Shown: positions 32,631-41,564, numbered from the stretch's first letter. The stretch is 64,000 nucleotides of DNA from Paracidovorax wautersii (GCF_031453675.1 NZ_JAVIZX010000001.1:1753501-1817500), one strand, 5' to 3'. Program-made: numbers and translations. Notes: generated by a model not told the origin, from the sequence alone.

Positions 32631-32730
32631 AAAATGAGAGCGCCATGCGCTCGCTGTATCTGGCATCTGAAGTCTTTACATTTGTAAGTCGTCTCCGCGC
32701 CTGCGCTGATTGCTCCTTAAATGAGAGCTA
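32631..32730. repeat. Diverged palindromic repeat region after dacB
   Basis: Direct repeats AAATGAGAGC at 32632-32641 and 32719-32728 flank a GAGCGC-CAT-GCGCTC hairpin (32638-32652). The pattern resembles a diverged copy of the dispersed repeat family. No gene is visible here. Confidence 0.5.
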
Positions 32731-32860
32731 ACCTCCCGCGCCGGCTGTCGCGCGGTCCGCGTTGCCGTGGCGGGGGCGGGCCCGGCGGGACACCGCAGCG
32801 TCGGTGTTTACCCGCACTCCCGGGGCGTTTCAGAGCCCCTACCATGGGCACTCCAAAAAA

Positions 32861-32874
32861 AGAACGGTCGTTCT
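32861..32874. promoter_or_regulatory. TetR-type operator-like palindrome
   Basis: AGAACGGTCGTTCT has perfect 6 bp arms (AGAACG / CGTTCT) around GT. It lies in an AT-rich flank 22 bp upstream of the GDSL lipoprotein start. TetR-family repressors often bind such GAACGNNCGTTC sites. No tetR-like gene is in the window. Confidence 0.55.
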
Positions 32875-32896
32875 AATTCATAACAGGAGAATGCCT

Positions 32897-34042
32897 ATGC
32901 AACGATGCTCATCTTGGGCGCTGGCGGTCGTGGCCGCTGCAGCGCTGTCCGCCTGCGGCGGCGGCGGCGCCGACACCACCCCGGCCGTTCAGGTCACGTC
33001 CGTCAAGGTCGCAGGCGACAGCCTGGCCGACAGCGGCACCTTCGGCTTCAAGTTCACCGTGCAGGGCACGGCACCCACCGGCGCCGGCTCCACGCCCATC
33101 TGGCCCGAGCGCGCAGCCGCCAGCTATGGCCTGTCGCTGTGCCCCCGCTACGTGGCCACCAGCACCACCACGTTCACCGCCAATCCCAGCCCAGGCTGTA
33201 CCAACTACGCCATCGGCGGCGGCCGCATCAACAACCCGACGGCGCCGACCTCGCCCGTTTCCATCCAGAAGCAGCTGCAGGACATGGGCGCGGCCGGCTT
33301 CGGCGCCGGTGATCTGGTGCTGGTCGACGGCGGCGGCAACGACGCGGCGGATCTGATCGGCGCCTACCTGCGTGTGCGCACCGATGGCGGCGCCACTTAC
33401 CTGACGCTGCTGGGCACCCAGCTGGACGCCGCCACGGTCAACGCCGCGGCCGCCGCGGGTGCCAACGGCCTGGCCGCTGCGGGCGCCACGTACATGAAGG
33501 CGCTCGCCACGCAGTTCGCGACCAGCATCCGCGCCCAGACCGTGGCCCGGGGCGCGCCCCGCGTGGCCGTGCTGAACATGCCCGGCATCACGCTCACGCC
33601 CCGCTTCCGCACGGTGCTGGCTTCGATCGCCGCCAGCAGCGGCACGGCCGCCGCAGCGTCTGCCGAGGCGCTGTTCGACGGCTGGATCCAGGCCTTCAAT
33701 GCCCAGCTGGCGACCAGCCTGGCCGGTGATGCGCGCATCGTCGTGGTGGACTTCTACACCTCGTTCAAGGACCAGTCCACCAACCCGGCGCAGTACCAGT
33801 ACACCAACGTCACCACGCCCGCCTGCCCCGCCACCGGCGTCGGCAGCGACGGCCTGCCGACCTACACCTTCCCGACCTGCACGGCCGCCGCCCTGTCGGC
33901 GGCACCGCCCGCGGGCGCCACCGGCGGCGCGGACTGGTGGAAGTCGTACGCCTTCGCCGACAGCTTCCACCCCACGCCCTACGCGCACCAGCAGATCGGA
34001 CAGCTGCTGTCCCGTTCCCTGGCCACCGCCGGCTGGCTCTGA
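32897..34042 (+). CDS. SGNH/GDSL hydrolase lipoprotein (esterase/lipase)
   Basis: A 381 aa predicted outer-membrane or periplasmic lipoprotein esterase. The lipobox LSAC near residue 21 follows a hydrophobic signal. The SGNH catalytic blocks are intact: AGDSLADSGTFG (block I, Ser nucleophile), VDGGGNDAADLIG (block III, Asn) and FADSFHPTPYAHQQ (block V, Asp/His). Start 32897 was chosen because AGGAG lies 7 bp before it; the ATG at 32891 is too close to that site. A TetR-like palindrome just upstream suggests inducible expression. ompW follows by 33 bp on the same strand, and a degenerate GDSL paralogue lies beyond on the opposite strand. Confidence 0.85.
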   Translation: MQRCSSWALAVVAAAALSACGGGGADTTPAVQVTSVKVAGDSLADSGTFGFKFTVQGTAPTGAGSTPIWPERAAASYGLSLCPRYVATSTTTFTANPSPGCTNYAIGGGRINNPTAPTSPVSIQKQLQDMGAAGFGAGDLVLVDGGGNDAADLIGAYLRVRTDGGATYLTLLGTQLDAATVNAAAAAGANGLAAAGATYMKALATQFATSIRAQTVARGAPRVAVLNMPGITLTPRFRTVLASIAASSGTAAAASAEALFDGWIQAFNAQLATSLAGDARIVVVDFYTSFKDQSTNPAQYQYTNVTTPACPATGVGSDGLPTYTFPTCTAAALSAAPPAGATGGADWWKSYAFADSFHPTPYAHQQIGQLLSRSLATAGWL

Positions 34043-34075
34043 GCGGCCCGCAACCCCATCACAGGAACAATTTCC

Positions 34076-34750
34076 ATGGTATTCCTCAAGCAGACCGGCG
34101 CCGCGGCGCTGGTCCTGGTGGCCTGCGCCACCACCGCCCACGCCCAGGTCGCGGGTTCGTTCTCGGTGCGCGCCGGCGCCACCCACATCGCGCCCCAGAT
34201 GCGCAGCGGCCACCTGTCGGCGCCCAGCTTTCCGGATACGCGCATCGACGTGAAATCGGACACGGCGCTCACCGGTGGCCTCACCTACATGGTGACCGAC
34301 CACTGGGCGCTGGACCTGCCCGTGGGCCTGCCGTTCAAGCACAACTTCGTGGGCGACGGTGCCATCGCCCGCACCGGCAAGCTCGGCGAGACCAAGGTGC
34401 TGCCCCTGACGCTGTTCGCGCAGTACCGCTTCGGCGAGGCGAACGCCTCCTTCCGCCCCTACGTGGGGCTGGGCGTGACCTATGCCAAGTTCTTCAAGGA
34501 GCGCACCACCGCGGCGCTGACGGGCCTGACGGGCGGCACGCTGGCCAACCCCACGACCGCCTCCATCGACGACAAATGGGGCGTCACCCCGCAGGTCGGG
34601 TTCGTGTGGGCCTTCAACGAGCGCTGGTTCCTCGACGCCGCCCTCTACAAGAGCTATCTCAAGACCACCGCGCACCTGTCGAGCGGCCAGAGCATCGACA
34701 TGCGGCTCAACCCGTACGTGGTGGCCGTGGGCGTGGGCTACCGGTTCTGA
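34076..34750 (+). CDS. ompW: OmpW family outer-membrane protein
   Basis: Eight-stranded outer-membrane beta-barrel for small hydrophobic molecules. The 224 aa precursor has a signal peptide ending ATTAHA (residue about 23). Typical OmpW motifs follow: GSFSVRAGATHIAPQ, LTYMVTDHWALDLPVGLPFK, LGETKVLPLTLFAQYRFG, FRPYVGLGVTYAKFF and the terminal YVVAVGVGYRF ending in Phe, as outer-membrane proteins require. It is downstream of the GDSL lipoprotein, probably in one transcript, and is followed by a strong terminator. Confidence 0.94.
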   Translation: MVFLKQTGAAALVLVACATTAHAQVAGSFSVRAGATHIAPQMRSGHLSAPSFPDTRIDVKSDTALTGGLTYMVTDHWALDLPVGLPFKHNFVGDGAIARTGKLGETKVLPLTLFAQYRFGEANASFRPYVGLGVTYAKFFKERTTAALTGLTGGTLANPTTASIDDKWGVTPQVGFVWAFNERWFLDAALYKSYLKTTAHLSSGQSIDMRLNPYVVAVGVGYRF

Positions 34751-34782
34751 GCGCTGGGGCCGCGCGGCCCCGCCCGGCCATG

Positions 34783-34810
34783 AAAAAAGCCGACCTGCGG
34801 GTCGGCTTTT
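34783..34810. terminator. Bidirectional terminator between ompW and degenerate GDSL gene
   Basis: AAAAGCCGACC - TGC - GGTCGGCTTTT forms an 11 bp stem with A- and T-tracts on both sides, so it can end transcription in both directions between the convergent genes. Confidence 0.9.
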
Positions 34811-34850
34811 GCTTGGGGCGGTGGGCGGCCTGGCCGCCCGGTCTGCCGGC

Positions 34851-35804
34851 TTACCAGCGGTTGCGCAGGCGGTCGTAGGCCCAGTCGCCGAACTGGCGGT
34901 GCGCAGAGGGCGCCGGGTACACGTTGTCCGCGAACACGAACCGGTTGGAGTCGGCAGCGGGCAGCAGCGTGGAAGGCGTGCAGCGGGCCGAGTTGACCTG
35001 GCCGGCGCCGGTGCCGATGCCGTTGCCGGGGTCGACCGAGGTGCAGACGGCCGCGGTGCTGTTGTCCATGCTGAAGTTGCCCGGGCTGAACGTCATGTCG
35101 TTGAAGTAGGACTCGGCGTCCACGATCAGCACGTTCTTGCCCAGGGATTCGATACGGATCTTCAAGGCATCATTGAACGCGCGGGTGGCTGCATTCAGCG
35201 TATTGGTCTGGCCGATGGTGATGGCCCAGGGCGTACGGCCCAGATTGTAGGTGTTGGTTACCAGCACGTACTGCGCGCCGGCGGCCACCAGGCGCTCCAC
35301 CTGCGCGCCCAGTTCGCGGCCCGCGGTGGTGGCGGCGGCGTTGAACTGGTCCACCGTCGAGGTGCCGGCCGTCACGGCCGTCATGCCGACGATCAGGTCG
35401 CTGATGCCGCCGTTGACGATCACCAGGTCCTCGGCGCTGAAGCGGCCGGTATTCAGGAAGCTGGTGATCTGGGCCTCGATGGACGGCGCGGTGCCGCCCG
35501 CGGCGTCGGTCGTGGCGGTCACGCGGGCATTGCCTTGCGCAAAGCCCGCACCGCCGCTGACCTGCGGCGTGATCGTGCGCCCGTAGCGGGAGGCCAGCTG
35601 GTTGGCCCAGTTGTCCACCGCGCCGGTGCCGTTGACCGTATAGCGCGAGCCGGTCTGCCCCATGTCCGTGAAACCGTCCCCGAACGTGACGAACCGCGAG
35701 GGCGAGATGGCCGATTCGGTCGTGCTCGATCCGCAGGCCGCCAGCAGGGTGGCCGATGCGCATGCGGCGACCACCAAGGTGCGGCGCATCCAATTTGCTG
35801 CCAT
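34851..35804 (-). CDS. GDSL-family lipoprotein with lost catalytic residues
   Basis: A 317 aa predicted lipoprotein (lipobox LLAAC after MAANWMRRTLVVAACASAT). Overall it follows the SGNH/GDSL esterase layout of the gene at 32897, but each catalytic block is altered. Block I reads FGDGFTDMG (Ser to Gly), block III reads NGGISDLIVG (Asn to Ser), and block V reads FADNVYPAPSAHRQ (His to Tyr). This looks like a pseudo-enzyme that keeps the fold and perhaps ligand binding. The ATG at 35804 has a GGAGA ribosome-binding site; an upstream ATG at 35861 is less likely. It lies downstream of tsaC on the same strand (88 bp gap). Confidence 0.8.
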   Translation of the reverse strand: MAANWMRRTLVVAACASATLLAACGSSTTESAISPSRFVTFGDGFTDMGQTGSRYTVNGTGAVDNWANQLASRYGRTITPQVSGGAGFAQGNARVTATTDAAGGTAPSIEAQITSFLNTGRFSAEDLVIVNGGISDLIVGMTAVTAGTSTVDQFNAAATTAGRELGAQVERLVAAGAQYVLVTNTYNLGRTPWAITIGQTNTLNAATRAFNDALKIRIESLGKNVLIVDAESYFNDMTFSPGNFSMDNSTAAVCTSVDPGNGIGTGAGQVNSARCTPSTLLPAADSNRFVFADNVYPAPSAHRQFGDWAYDRLRNRW

Positions 35805-35892
35805 GTGTTTCTCCAGAAAAAGTGGATGGGAGTTTAACGACTGTGCCGCCGGCGGGTGCAACAGGGCGGATACACGCGGCGGCGCAGCCGGC

Positions 35893-36903
35893 TCAGGCCG
35901 CGGCGGCCCGCTGCAGACGGTCGCGCACGCCTTCCCAGTCGGGCGTGGCGGGCGGGGTTTCGATCCAGATCAGCTTCACGCCCTCGTCGTCGAAGCTGCG
36001 CAGTGCCGCGAACAGTTGCTGGGCCGCGGCAGCGGCGTCGTCGGGCATGCGGCGCAGCACGATCTTGCTGGAGCGCATGCGCAGCGCCGTACGGGCATAG
36101 ACGGCCAGGTGGGCCGCGTCGGCGCCCAGCACGTCCAGCCCGGCCTGCAGCGCCTGCGCGTCCATCAGGCGCACCTTGGCAGTGGGCGCATAGTGCGCCT
36201 CCAGCGTGCCCGAGGCGCGCGGTGTCTGCGCGGGCAGCTCCTCTTTCGAGAGCGGCGCGATGCCGCAGGCGGCAGCGATCTGGTCGCGGCCGATGGCGCC
36301 GGGGCGCAGCAGCACGGGCACGCCGCGGGTGCAGTCCACGATGGTGCTTTCGATGCCCACCTCGCAGGCGCCCCCGTCCAGGGTGAGCAGCGCGTCGCCG
36401 AACTCGTCCTGCACGTGCTGCGCCGTGGTCGGGCTCACGCGGCCGAAGCGGTTGGCGCTGGGCGCGGCCAGGCCGTGCACGGGCGCGCCACCCAGGTCCG
36501 GATCATCGGCGGCGCAGGCACGCAGCACGGCCTGGGCGACCGGGTGCGCGGGGCAGCGCAGGCCCACGCTGTCCTGTCCGCCCGTGGCCGCCGTGGCGCG
36601 GCCGGGGAGGCGCGGCAGGATGAGCGTGAGCGGGCCGGGCCAGAAGGCGTCGGCCAGCGCTTGGGCGAAGGCCGGCACCTCGCCGGCGAAGTGGGCCAGG
36701 CCGGCCGCATCCGCCACGTGGACGATCAGCGGGTGGTCGCTGGGCCGGCCCTTGGCGGTGAAGATCTGCGCCACGGCCGCGTCGCTGGCGGCATCGGCGG
36801 CCAGGCCGTACACCGTCTCGGTGGGCAGGCCCAGCAGGCCGCTAGTGCGCAGCACGCGTGCGGCGGCGTCGATGGAGGTGGCCAGGCGGCCGTCGAGGAT
36901 CAT
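35893..36903 (-). CDS. tsaC: L-threonylcarbamoyladenylate synthase (Sua5/TsaC type)
   Basis: Makes threonylcarbamoyl-AMP from threonine, bicarbonate and ATP, the first step of tRNA t6A synthesis. The 336 aa length shows the Sua5 architecture: a YrdC domain (LLGLPTETVYGLAADAASD near 22, IFTAKGRPSDHPLIVHVAD, FWPGPLTLILPR, GLAAPSANRFGRVSPTTAQH) plus a C-terminal Sua5 domain (about 240-336) with the linker SGTLEAHYAP. It is 16 bp downstream of purK, probably in a purE-purK-tsaC transcript. TsaB is at 30298 in the same window. Confidence 0.93.
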   Translation of the reverse strand: MILDGRLATSIDAAARVLRTSGLLGLPTETVYGLAADAASDAAVAQIFTAKGRPSDHPLIVHVADAAGLAHFAGEVPAFAQALADAFWPGPLTLILPRLPGRATAATGGQDSVGLRCPAHPVAQAVLRACAADDPDLGGAPVHGLAAPSANRFGRVSPTTAQHVQDEFGDALLTLDGGACEVGIESTIVDCTRGVPVLLRPGAIGRDQIAAACGIAPLSKEELPAQTPRASGTLEAHYAPTAKVRLMDAQALQAGLDVLGADAAHLAVYARTALRMRSSKIVLRRMPDDAAAAAQQLFAALRSFDDEGVKLIWIETPPATPDWEGVRDRLQRAAAA

Positions 36904-36919
36904 GGCGTGCCTTGCGCGC

Positions 36920-38152
36920 TCAGAAGGGCGCGATGCCCAGCAGCGCCGCAGCCTGCAGCGCGGTGGCGCGTGCGGCTTCGGCCGTGGGGGCGGTGATGTT
37001 CAGGTGCCCCATCTTGCGTCCGGGCTTGGCCTGGGCCTTGCCGTACAGGTGCAGGTGGGTGCCGGGCAGGGCCAGGACGGCGTCCCAGGGCGGCGTCTGG
37101 GGCTGCGTGCCGCCGCGAGCGAACCACAGGTCGCCCAGCAGGTTGAGCATGACGGCCGGGCTGTGCAGGCGCGGCTGCGTGAGCGGCAGGCCGGCCAGGG
37201 TGCGCACCTGCAGCTCGAACTGCGACACGTCGCAGGCGTTCTGGCTGTAGTGGCCGCTGTTGTGGGGGCGCGGAGCGATCTCATTGACCACCAGCGTGCC
37301 GCCCTCCAGTACGAAGAACTCTACGCACAGCACGCCCACGTACTGCAGGCCTTCTGCTACCGATTTCGCAGCGGCTACCGCTTGCTGCGCAAGCGCTGCG
37401 GGCACATTTCCTTCATAAACCTCGGTCACGGCGAGGATGCCCTCGCGGTGCAGGTTGCGCTGCACCGGCAGGTGCACGCAGGCACCGTCGGCGCCGCGCG
37501 CCACGATCACCGAGCATTCCAGCGCTAGCGGCAGCCTCTTTTCGAGCACGCAGGGCACCTGGCCCATGGATTGCCAGGCAGCGGCCAGCTCCTCTGGCGT
37601 CTTCACGCGGGCCTGGCCCTTGCCGTCGTAGCCCAGGCGGGCCGTCTTGAGGATGCCCGGCAGCAGGGCGGCGGCATCCACCGCGGCCAGCTGGGCGGCC
37701 GTTTCGATCACCGCGTAGGGCGCGCAGGGCACGCCGCAGCGCACGAAGTGGGCCTTTTCCTGCGCACGGTCCTGCGCGATGGCGACGGCGCTGGCAGCGG
37801 GCGCCACGGGGCGCTCGGCGCCCAGGGTGCGCAGCGCCTGCGCGGGCACGTTCTCGAACTCGGTGGTGATGGCGTCGCTCAGGCCGGCCAAACGGGCCAG
37901 GCCCTCGGGGTCTTCGTAGGCGGTCTGGACGTGGTGGTGGCTGACCAGCCCGGCGGGGCTGTCGGCGTCCGCATCGAGCACGGCGGTGAAGTAGCCCATG
38001 GCCTGCGCGGCGTGCACGAACATGCGGCCCAGCTGGCCACCACCCAGCACGCCCAGCGTGGCACCGGGGAGCAATGAGGTCCCCACGCTCCCCGAGGGGG
38101 CCTTCGCGCCCTGGGACGGCACGGCGGCGCTCATGTCGGGCTGCACGCTCAT
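36920..38152 (-). CDS. purK: 5-(carboxyamino)imidazole ribonucleotide synthase
   Basis: ATP-grasp enzyme of purine synthesis that joins AIR with bicarbonate. The 410 aa product has an unusual N-terminal tail of about 30 residues before the family start [20 protein letters not shown]. Other motifs are [32 protein letters not shown] (ATP loop), [20 protein letters not shown] (metal-binding Glu/Asn) and [17 protein letters not shown]. The N-terminal extension (with [20 protein letters not shown]) may mean that translation really starts further in, but the ATG overlaps the purE stop in ATGA, which supports the longer start. Confidence 0.93.
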   Translation of the reverse strand: MSVQPDMSAAVPSQGAKAPSGSVGTSLLPGATLGVLGGGQLGRMFVHAAQAMGYFTAVLDADADSPAGLVSHHHVQTAYEDPEGLARLAGLSDAITTEFENVPAQALRTLGAERPVAPAASAVAIAQDRAQEKAHFVRCGVPCAPYAVIETAAQLAAVDAAALLPGILKTARLGYDGKGQARVKTPEELAAAWQSMGQVPCVLEKRLPLALECSVIVARGADGACVHLPVQRNLHREGILAVTEVYEGNVPAALAQQAVAAAKSVAEGLQYVGVLCVEFFVLEGGTLVVNEIAPRPHNSGHYSQNACDVSQFELQVRTLAGLPLTQPRLHSPAVMLNLLGDLWFARGGTQPQTPPWDAVLALPGTHLHLYGKAQAKPGRKMGHLNITAPTAEAARATALQAAALLGIAPF

Positions 38153-38646
38153 GCGGCCACCGGGGGCAGGGTCATGGCGCGGGCGACCTCGGTCTGCTCG
38201 GCGCGGAAGGCTTCGAGCTTGGCGCGCAGCGCCGGGTCTTCGTTCGCCAGCAGGGCCACGGCGAACAGCGCGGCGTTGGCCGCCCCGGCCGCGCCGATGG
38301 CGAAGGTCGCCACTGGAATGCCCTTGGGCATCTGCACGATGCTGTGCAGCGAGTCCACGCCCTGCAGGTGGCGGCTGGCCACGGGCACGCCGAGCACCGG
38401 CACCGTCGTCTTGGCGGCGATCATGCCGGGCAGGTGGGCCGCGCCGCCCGCGCCGGCGATGATGGCCTTGATCCCCAGGCCGGCAGCGGCCTCGGCGTAG
38501 GCGAACATGTCGTCGGGCATGCGGTGGGCCGAGACCACGCGCGCCTCGTGGGCGATGCCGAATTGCTGGAGAATCTGCACTGCGTGCTGCATGGTGTCCC
38601 AGTCGCTGCTGGAGCCCATGACCACACCGATCTGGATGGGTTTCAT
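38149..38646 (-). CDS. purE: 5-(carboxyamino)imidazole ribonucleotide mutase
   Basis: Converts N5-CAIR to CAIR in purine synthesis, the step after PurK. The 165 aa product carries [36 protein letters not shown] with the catalytic His, [40 protein letters not shown] and [20 protein letters not shown]. It is the first gene of a purE-purK-tsaC operon and is divergent from cnoX, with a TAAAAT box in between. Confidence 0.96.
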   Translation of the reverse strand: MKPIQIGVVMGSSSDWDTMQHAVQILQQFGIAHEARVVSAHRMPDDMFAYAEAAAGLGIKAIIAGAGGAAHLPGMIAAKTTVPVLGVPVASRHLQGVDSLHSIVQMPKGIPVATFAIGAAGAANAALFAVALLANEDPALRAKLEAFRAEQTEVARAMTLPPVAA

Positions 38647-38696
38647 GTGGAGTGGGGCGCCGCAGGTGCTCCCTGCCCGCCGAAGTGGAACCCGCG

Positions 38697-38702
38697 ATTT
38701 TA
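38697..38702 (-). promoter_or_regulatory. Putative -10 box of purE
   Basis: TAAAAT on the reverse strand, 51 bp upstream of the purE ATG, in a short AT-rich island (GATTTTACTTTTTG). It is the same hexamer seen before tkt, fba and leuS. No PurR-like palindrome was recognised. Confidence 0.45.
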
Positions 38703-38750
38703 CTTTTTGTGCACGCGCCCCGCGTGCGCACCCCCAACGGGCCTGAACCA

Positions 38751-39659
38751 ATGATCGATGTCACCGTAGAAAATTTTGAAGCCGAAGTCGTCGCCGCGTC
38801 GATGCAGATGCCCGTGCTGGTGGACTTCTGGGCGCCCTGGTGCGGCCCGTGCAAGACGCTCGGCCCCATCCTGGAGAAGCTGGAGACCGAGTACGCCGGC
38901 CGCTTCAGGCTGGTGAAGATCGACTCGGACCAGGAGCAGCAGATCGCCGGCATGTTCGGCATCCGCAGCATTCCCACCTGCGTGCTGATGGTGAACGGCC
39001 AGCCCGTGGACGGCTTCATGGGCGCGCAGCCCGAGGGCCAGGTGCGCGCCTTCCTCGACAAGCACGTGCCGCCGGCGGACGCGGTGGCTCCCGAAGAAGA
39101 CGACGTGCTGCCGGAAGCGGCGCCCGAGGAGGCCGATCCCGAGGCCGCGCTGGAGACGCTCCAGCACGCCGTTGCCACCGATCCTGCCAACGACGATGCC
39201 CGCTTCGACTACATCAAGCTCCTGCTGCAGCGGGGCCGCGACGACGATGCCAAGGTGGCCTTCGCACCCGTCATCGCCAAGGCCGGGCTGTCGCGCAAGC
39301 TCGGCGCTCTGAAGCTGTGGATGGATGCTATTGATTCGGTAGCTGGTAGCGCAGATGCAGCAAGCGCTGAGGCCGGTTTTGATGCCAAGATCGCCGCCAA
39401 CAAGCGCGACTTCGACGCCCGCTACGGCCGCGCGCTGGCCCTGATCGCCTCGCAGCGCTGGACGGATGCGATGGACGAGCTGCTGGAGATCCTCATGCGC
39501 GACAAGGCGTGGAACGACGAGGCCGCGCGCAAGGCCTACGTCGGCGTGCTGGAGCTGATCGAGCAGCCGAAGGTGAAGGTGGCCGATGGCCAGATTCCGC
39601 CCGAAGACCCGGTGGTGGCGACCTACCGCCGCCGGCTTTCCAGCGTGGTGCTGAGCTGA
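38751..39659 (+). CDS. cnoX: Thioredoxin/TPR co-chaperone CnoX (YbbN)
   Basis: Co-chaperone that protects proteins from oxidative damage and passes them to GroEL or DnaK in related bacteria. The 302 aa product has an N-terminal thioredoxin domain (1-105) with [14 protein letters not shown], so both active-site Cys are present, unlike the redox-dead E. coli protein. An acidic linker ([20 protein letters not shown]) leads to TPR-like helices (to 302). Residues about 193-213 ([20 protein letters not shown]) are encoded by an in-frame copy of the dispersed repeat between two TPR-like helices. It is divergent from purE and ends at a strong terminator. Confidence 0.9.
   Translation: MIDVTVENFEAEVVAASMQMPVLVDFWAPWCGPCKTLGPILEKLETEYAGRFRLVKIDSDQEQQIAGMFGIRSIPTCVLMVNGQPVDGFMGAQPEGQVRAFLDKHVPPADAVAPEEDDVLPEAAPEEADPEAALETLQHAVATDPANDDARFDYIKLLLQRGRDDDAKVAFAPVIAKAGLSRKLGALKLWMDAIDSVAGSADAASAEAGFDAKIAANKRDFDARYGRALALIASQRWTDAMDELLEILMRDKAWNDEAARKAYVGVLELIEQPKVKVADGQIPPEDPVVATYRRRLSSVVLS
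39328..39388 (+). repeat. Dispersed repeat inside cnoX, in frame
   Basis: GCTATTGATTCGGTAGCTGG, TAGCGCAGATGCAGCAAGCG, CTGAGGCCGGTTTTGATGCC: the order TTGAT-AGCTG-GCGC-AAGCGCT-GAGGCC-TTTTGAT matches the intergenic copies, notably 55384-55435. The cnoX frame stays open through it. Confidence 0.7.
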
Positions 39660-39720
39660 GCGCGCCGCTGCAGGCTTGCATGCGGGTAGGCAGCCGCCCC
39701 TGAACGGGGGCGCTTCCATG

Positions 39721-39747
39721 AAAAACGGCCCCGAAGGGCCGTTTTTT
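39721..39747. terminator. Bidirectional terminator between cnoX and purC
   Basis: AAAACGGCCC - CGAA - GGGCCGTTTT with flanking A- and T-runs: a 10 bp stem with a tetraloop between two convergent genes. Confidence 0.9.
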
Positions 39748-39767
39748 GTTCCCGCGAGGCCGCCTGT

Positions 39768-40691
39768 TCAGGCCGCCGTCAGGCGCTCCAGCGCCTCGCG
39801 GTACTTGGCGGCCGTCTTCTCCACCACCTCGCGCGGCAGGCGCGGTGCGGGGGCGGTCTTGTTCCAGGGCTTGCCGTTCACCTGGGCCTGTTCCAGCCAG
39901 TCGCGCACGAACTGCTTGTCGTAGCTGGGCGGGTTCTGTCCGGCAGCCAGGGCGGCCTCGTAGCCTTCCACGGGCCAGTAGCGCGAGCTGTCGGGGGTGA
40001 GCACTTCGTCCATCAGCACCAGTTGGCCGTCGGGCGTGAGGCCGAACTCGAACTTGGTGTCGGCGATGATCATGCCCTTGGTCAGGGCGATTTCCGCAGC
40101 CGCTTCGTACAGGGCGATGCTGATGTCGCGGATGCGCGTGGCCAGATCGATGCCGATCATCTCCACCGTGCGCTCGAAGGTGATGTTCTCGTCGTGCTCG
40201 CCCATGGCCGCCTTGGCCGCGGGCGTGTAGATGGACTGGGGCAGCTTGGCCGCGTTGGTCAGCCCTTCGGGCAACTGCACGCCGCACACCGCGCGCGACT
40301 CCTGGTACTCCTTCCAGCCGCTGCCGGCCAGATACCCGCGCACCACGGCCTCGACCGGGATCGGCTGCAGGCGCTGGACCAGCATGGAGCGGCCCTGCAC
40401 CTGGGGCACCTCGGCCGGGGTGACCACGCTCTCGGGCGCATCGCCTGTCAAATGGTTGGGGACGATGTGGCCGAGCTTGTCGAACCAGAACAGCGCCATC
40501 TTGGTCAGCAGCTCGCCTTTCCCGGGGATGGGCTCGCCCATGATCACGTCGAAGGCCGAAAGCCGGTCGCTGGCCACCATCAGGATGCGGTCCTCGCCCA
40601 CGGCATAGTTGTCGCGCACCTTGCCGCGGGCCAGCAGGGGCAGCGACGTCAGGGTGGAAGTGTGCAGGGCGGCGGGGCTGGGCTGGGTCAT
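39768..40691 (-). CDS. purC: Phosphoribosylaminoimidazole-succinocarboxamide synthase
   Basis: SAICAR synthetase of purine biosynthesis, joining aspartate to CAIR with ATP. The 307 aa product begins near [20 protein letters not shown] and keeps [60 protein letters not shown] and the end [19 protein letters not shown]. Its length, longer than the 237 aa E. coli enzyme, is the yeast/betaproteobacterial form. The ATG at 40691 was chosen because the longer open frame upstream is Pro/Arg-rich non-coding sequence. It is transcribed separately from purE/purK, with its own TAGAAT box at 40750-40755. Confidence 0.95.
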   Translation of the reverse strand: MTQPSPAALHTSTLTSLPLLARGKVRDNYAVGEDRILMVASDRLSAFDVIMGEPIPGKGELLTKMALFWFDKLGHIVPNHLTGDAPESVVTPAEVPQVQGRSMLVQRLQPIPVEAVVRGYLAGSGWKEYQESRAVCGVQLPEGLTNAAKLPQSIYTPAAKAAMGEHDENITFERTVEMIGIDLATRIRDISIALYEAAAEIALTKGMIIADTKFEFGLTPDGQLVLMDEVLTPDSSRYWPVEGYEAALAAGQNPPSYDKQFVRDWLEQAQVNGKPWNKTAPAPRLPREVVEKTAAKYREALERLTAA

Positions 40692-41059
40692 GGAAATAGG
40701 AGCTGGGAGCGGTATCGGAAGGCGGGCGGGGCAGCGCGCTGGAAGGCGGATTCTAGCGGGGAGGCCGCTGGGCGACCCCACGCCAACCCCGGGGTGGGCC
40801 GGGCCGGGAAACTGGCTGGGAGGTGGGCTGGAGGGCGGGGCGCCAGAACAGGGGCCCGCGGGGAACTCAGCCATTGTGATGGTTTTTTGACCGGATGGCA
40901 CCTCGCGCCCAGAACCCGCGCGCCCATGGCGGGTACGTTTGCTTTTCCACGGGGTGGCGCGCATAGTGAATCCAACGCGTGAATGCATTCAGGTTCGTCG
41001 GACGCTCCCACCCGGTACGGAGCGGCTTTTTTCAACTGTGACTCACAGGAGACCTGTCT
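40692..41059. other. Divergent intergenic region purC / hpf
   Basis: This 368 bp gap holds a reverse-strand TAGAAT box (40750-40755) for purC, a GC-rich stretch without coding signal, an AT-rich patch near 40875-40890, and a hairpin with a T-run in the hpf leader (41003-41032). I see no gene. Confidence 0.55.
41003..41032 (+). terminator. Terminator-like hairpin in hpf leader
   Basis: CGCTCC and GGAGCG pair around a 10-base loop, followed by GCTTTTTT. It lies 28 bp before the hpf ATG in the same direction, so it may stop upstream transcription or act as an attenuator. The stem is short (6 bp). Confidence 0.5.
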
Positions 41060-41410
41060 ATGAACTTGACGATCAGCGGTCATCATCTGGATGTGACCCC
41101 CGCCTTGCGCAGCTACGTGACCTCCAAGCTGGACCGGATCACGCGCCACTTCGACCAAGTGGTGGATGTCAAGGTGCTACTGACCGTGGAGAACCAGAAG
41201 GAGAAGGAGAAGCGGCAGCGCGCCGAATGCAATATCCATGTGAAGGGCAGCGACCTTTTCGCCGAATGCGCCCACTCCGACCTGTACGCTGCCGTCGATG
41301 AGCTGGTCGACAAGCTGGACCGCCAGGTGGTGCGGCACAAGGATCGGCTGCAGAGCCACCACCGCCCTGCCATGAAGCGCGCCCCCGAGGCCATGGGAGC
41401 CTCGGCCTGA
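41060..41410 (+). CDS. hpf: Ribosome hibernation-promoting factor HPF/RaiA
   Basis: Binds the 30S subunit in stationary phase and promotes inactive ribosome dimers. The 116 aa product is the short HPF form, with [60 protein letters not shown] and [20 protein letters not shown], and a short basic tail. An ACAGGAGAC ribosome-binding site precedes the ATG. It heads the hpf-ptsN-hprK block found downstream of rpoN in many proteobacteria; rpoN is not present here. A terminator separates it from ptsN. Confidence 0.95.
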   Translation: MNLTISGHHLDVTPALRSYVTSKLDRITRHFDQVVDVKVLLTVENQKEKEKRQRAECNIHVKGSDLFAECAHSDLYAAVDELVDKLDRQVVRHKDRLQSHHRPAMKRAPEAMGASA

Positions 41411-41470
41411 TTGGCACGAGTACCGCGACGCAGCAGCCGCCACGGTCATTCTTAGATGTTACGGCTGACG

Positions 41471-41493
41471 GCCGCCCGAGAGGGCGGCTTTTT
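41471..41493 (+). terminator. Rho-independent terminator between hpf and ptsN
   Basis: GCCGCCC - GAGA - GGGCGGC followed by TTTTT. It separates hpf transcription from ptsN, which must then have its own promoter. Confidence 0.9.
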
Positions 41494-41564
41494 GTTGCTT
41501 GTACTTACACTTCGAGGGTTTTGCCGGGCTTGATCGTTGCACGTGCATAATCGTTTTTCTCACT

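Noticed and set aside
37345..37420. Repeat-like CTACCGCTTGCTGCGCAAGC within purK
   Set aside because: The encoded [18 protein letters not shown] lies where PurK proteins normally have a helix of this kind. The Ala/Gln codons explain the motif.
40871..41059. Possible sigma-54 promoter before hpf (TGGCAC near 40893)
   Set aside because: The spacing is followed by GCCCA rather than TTGCA, so the -12 element is missing.
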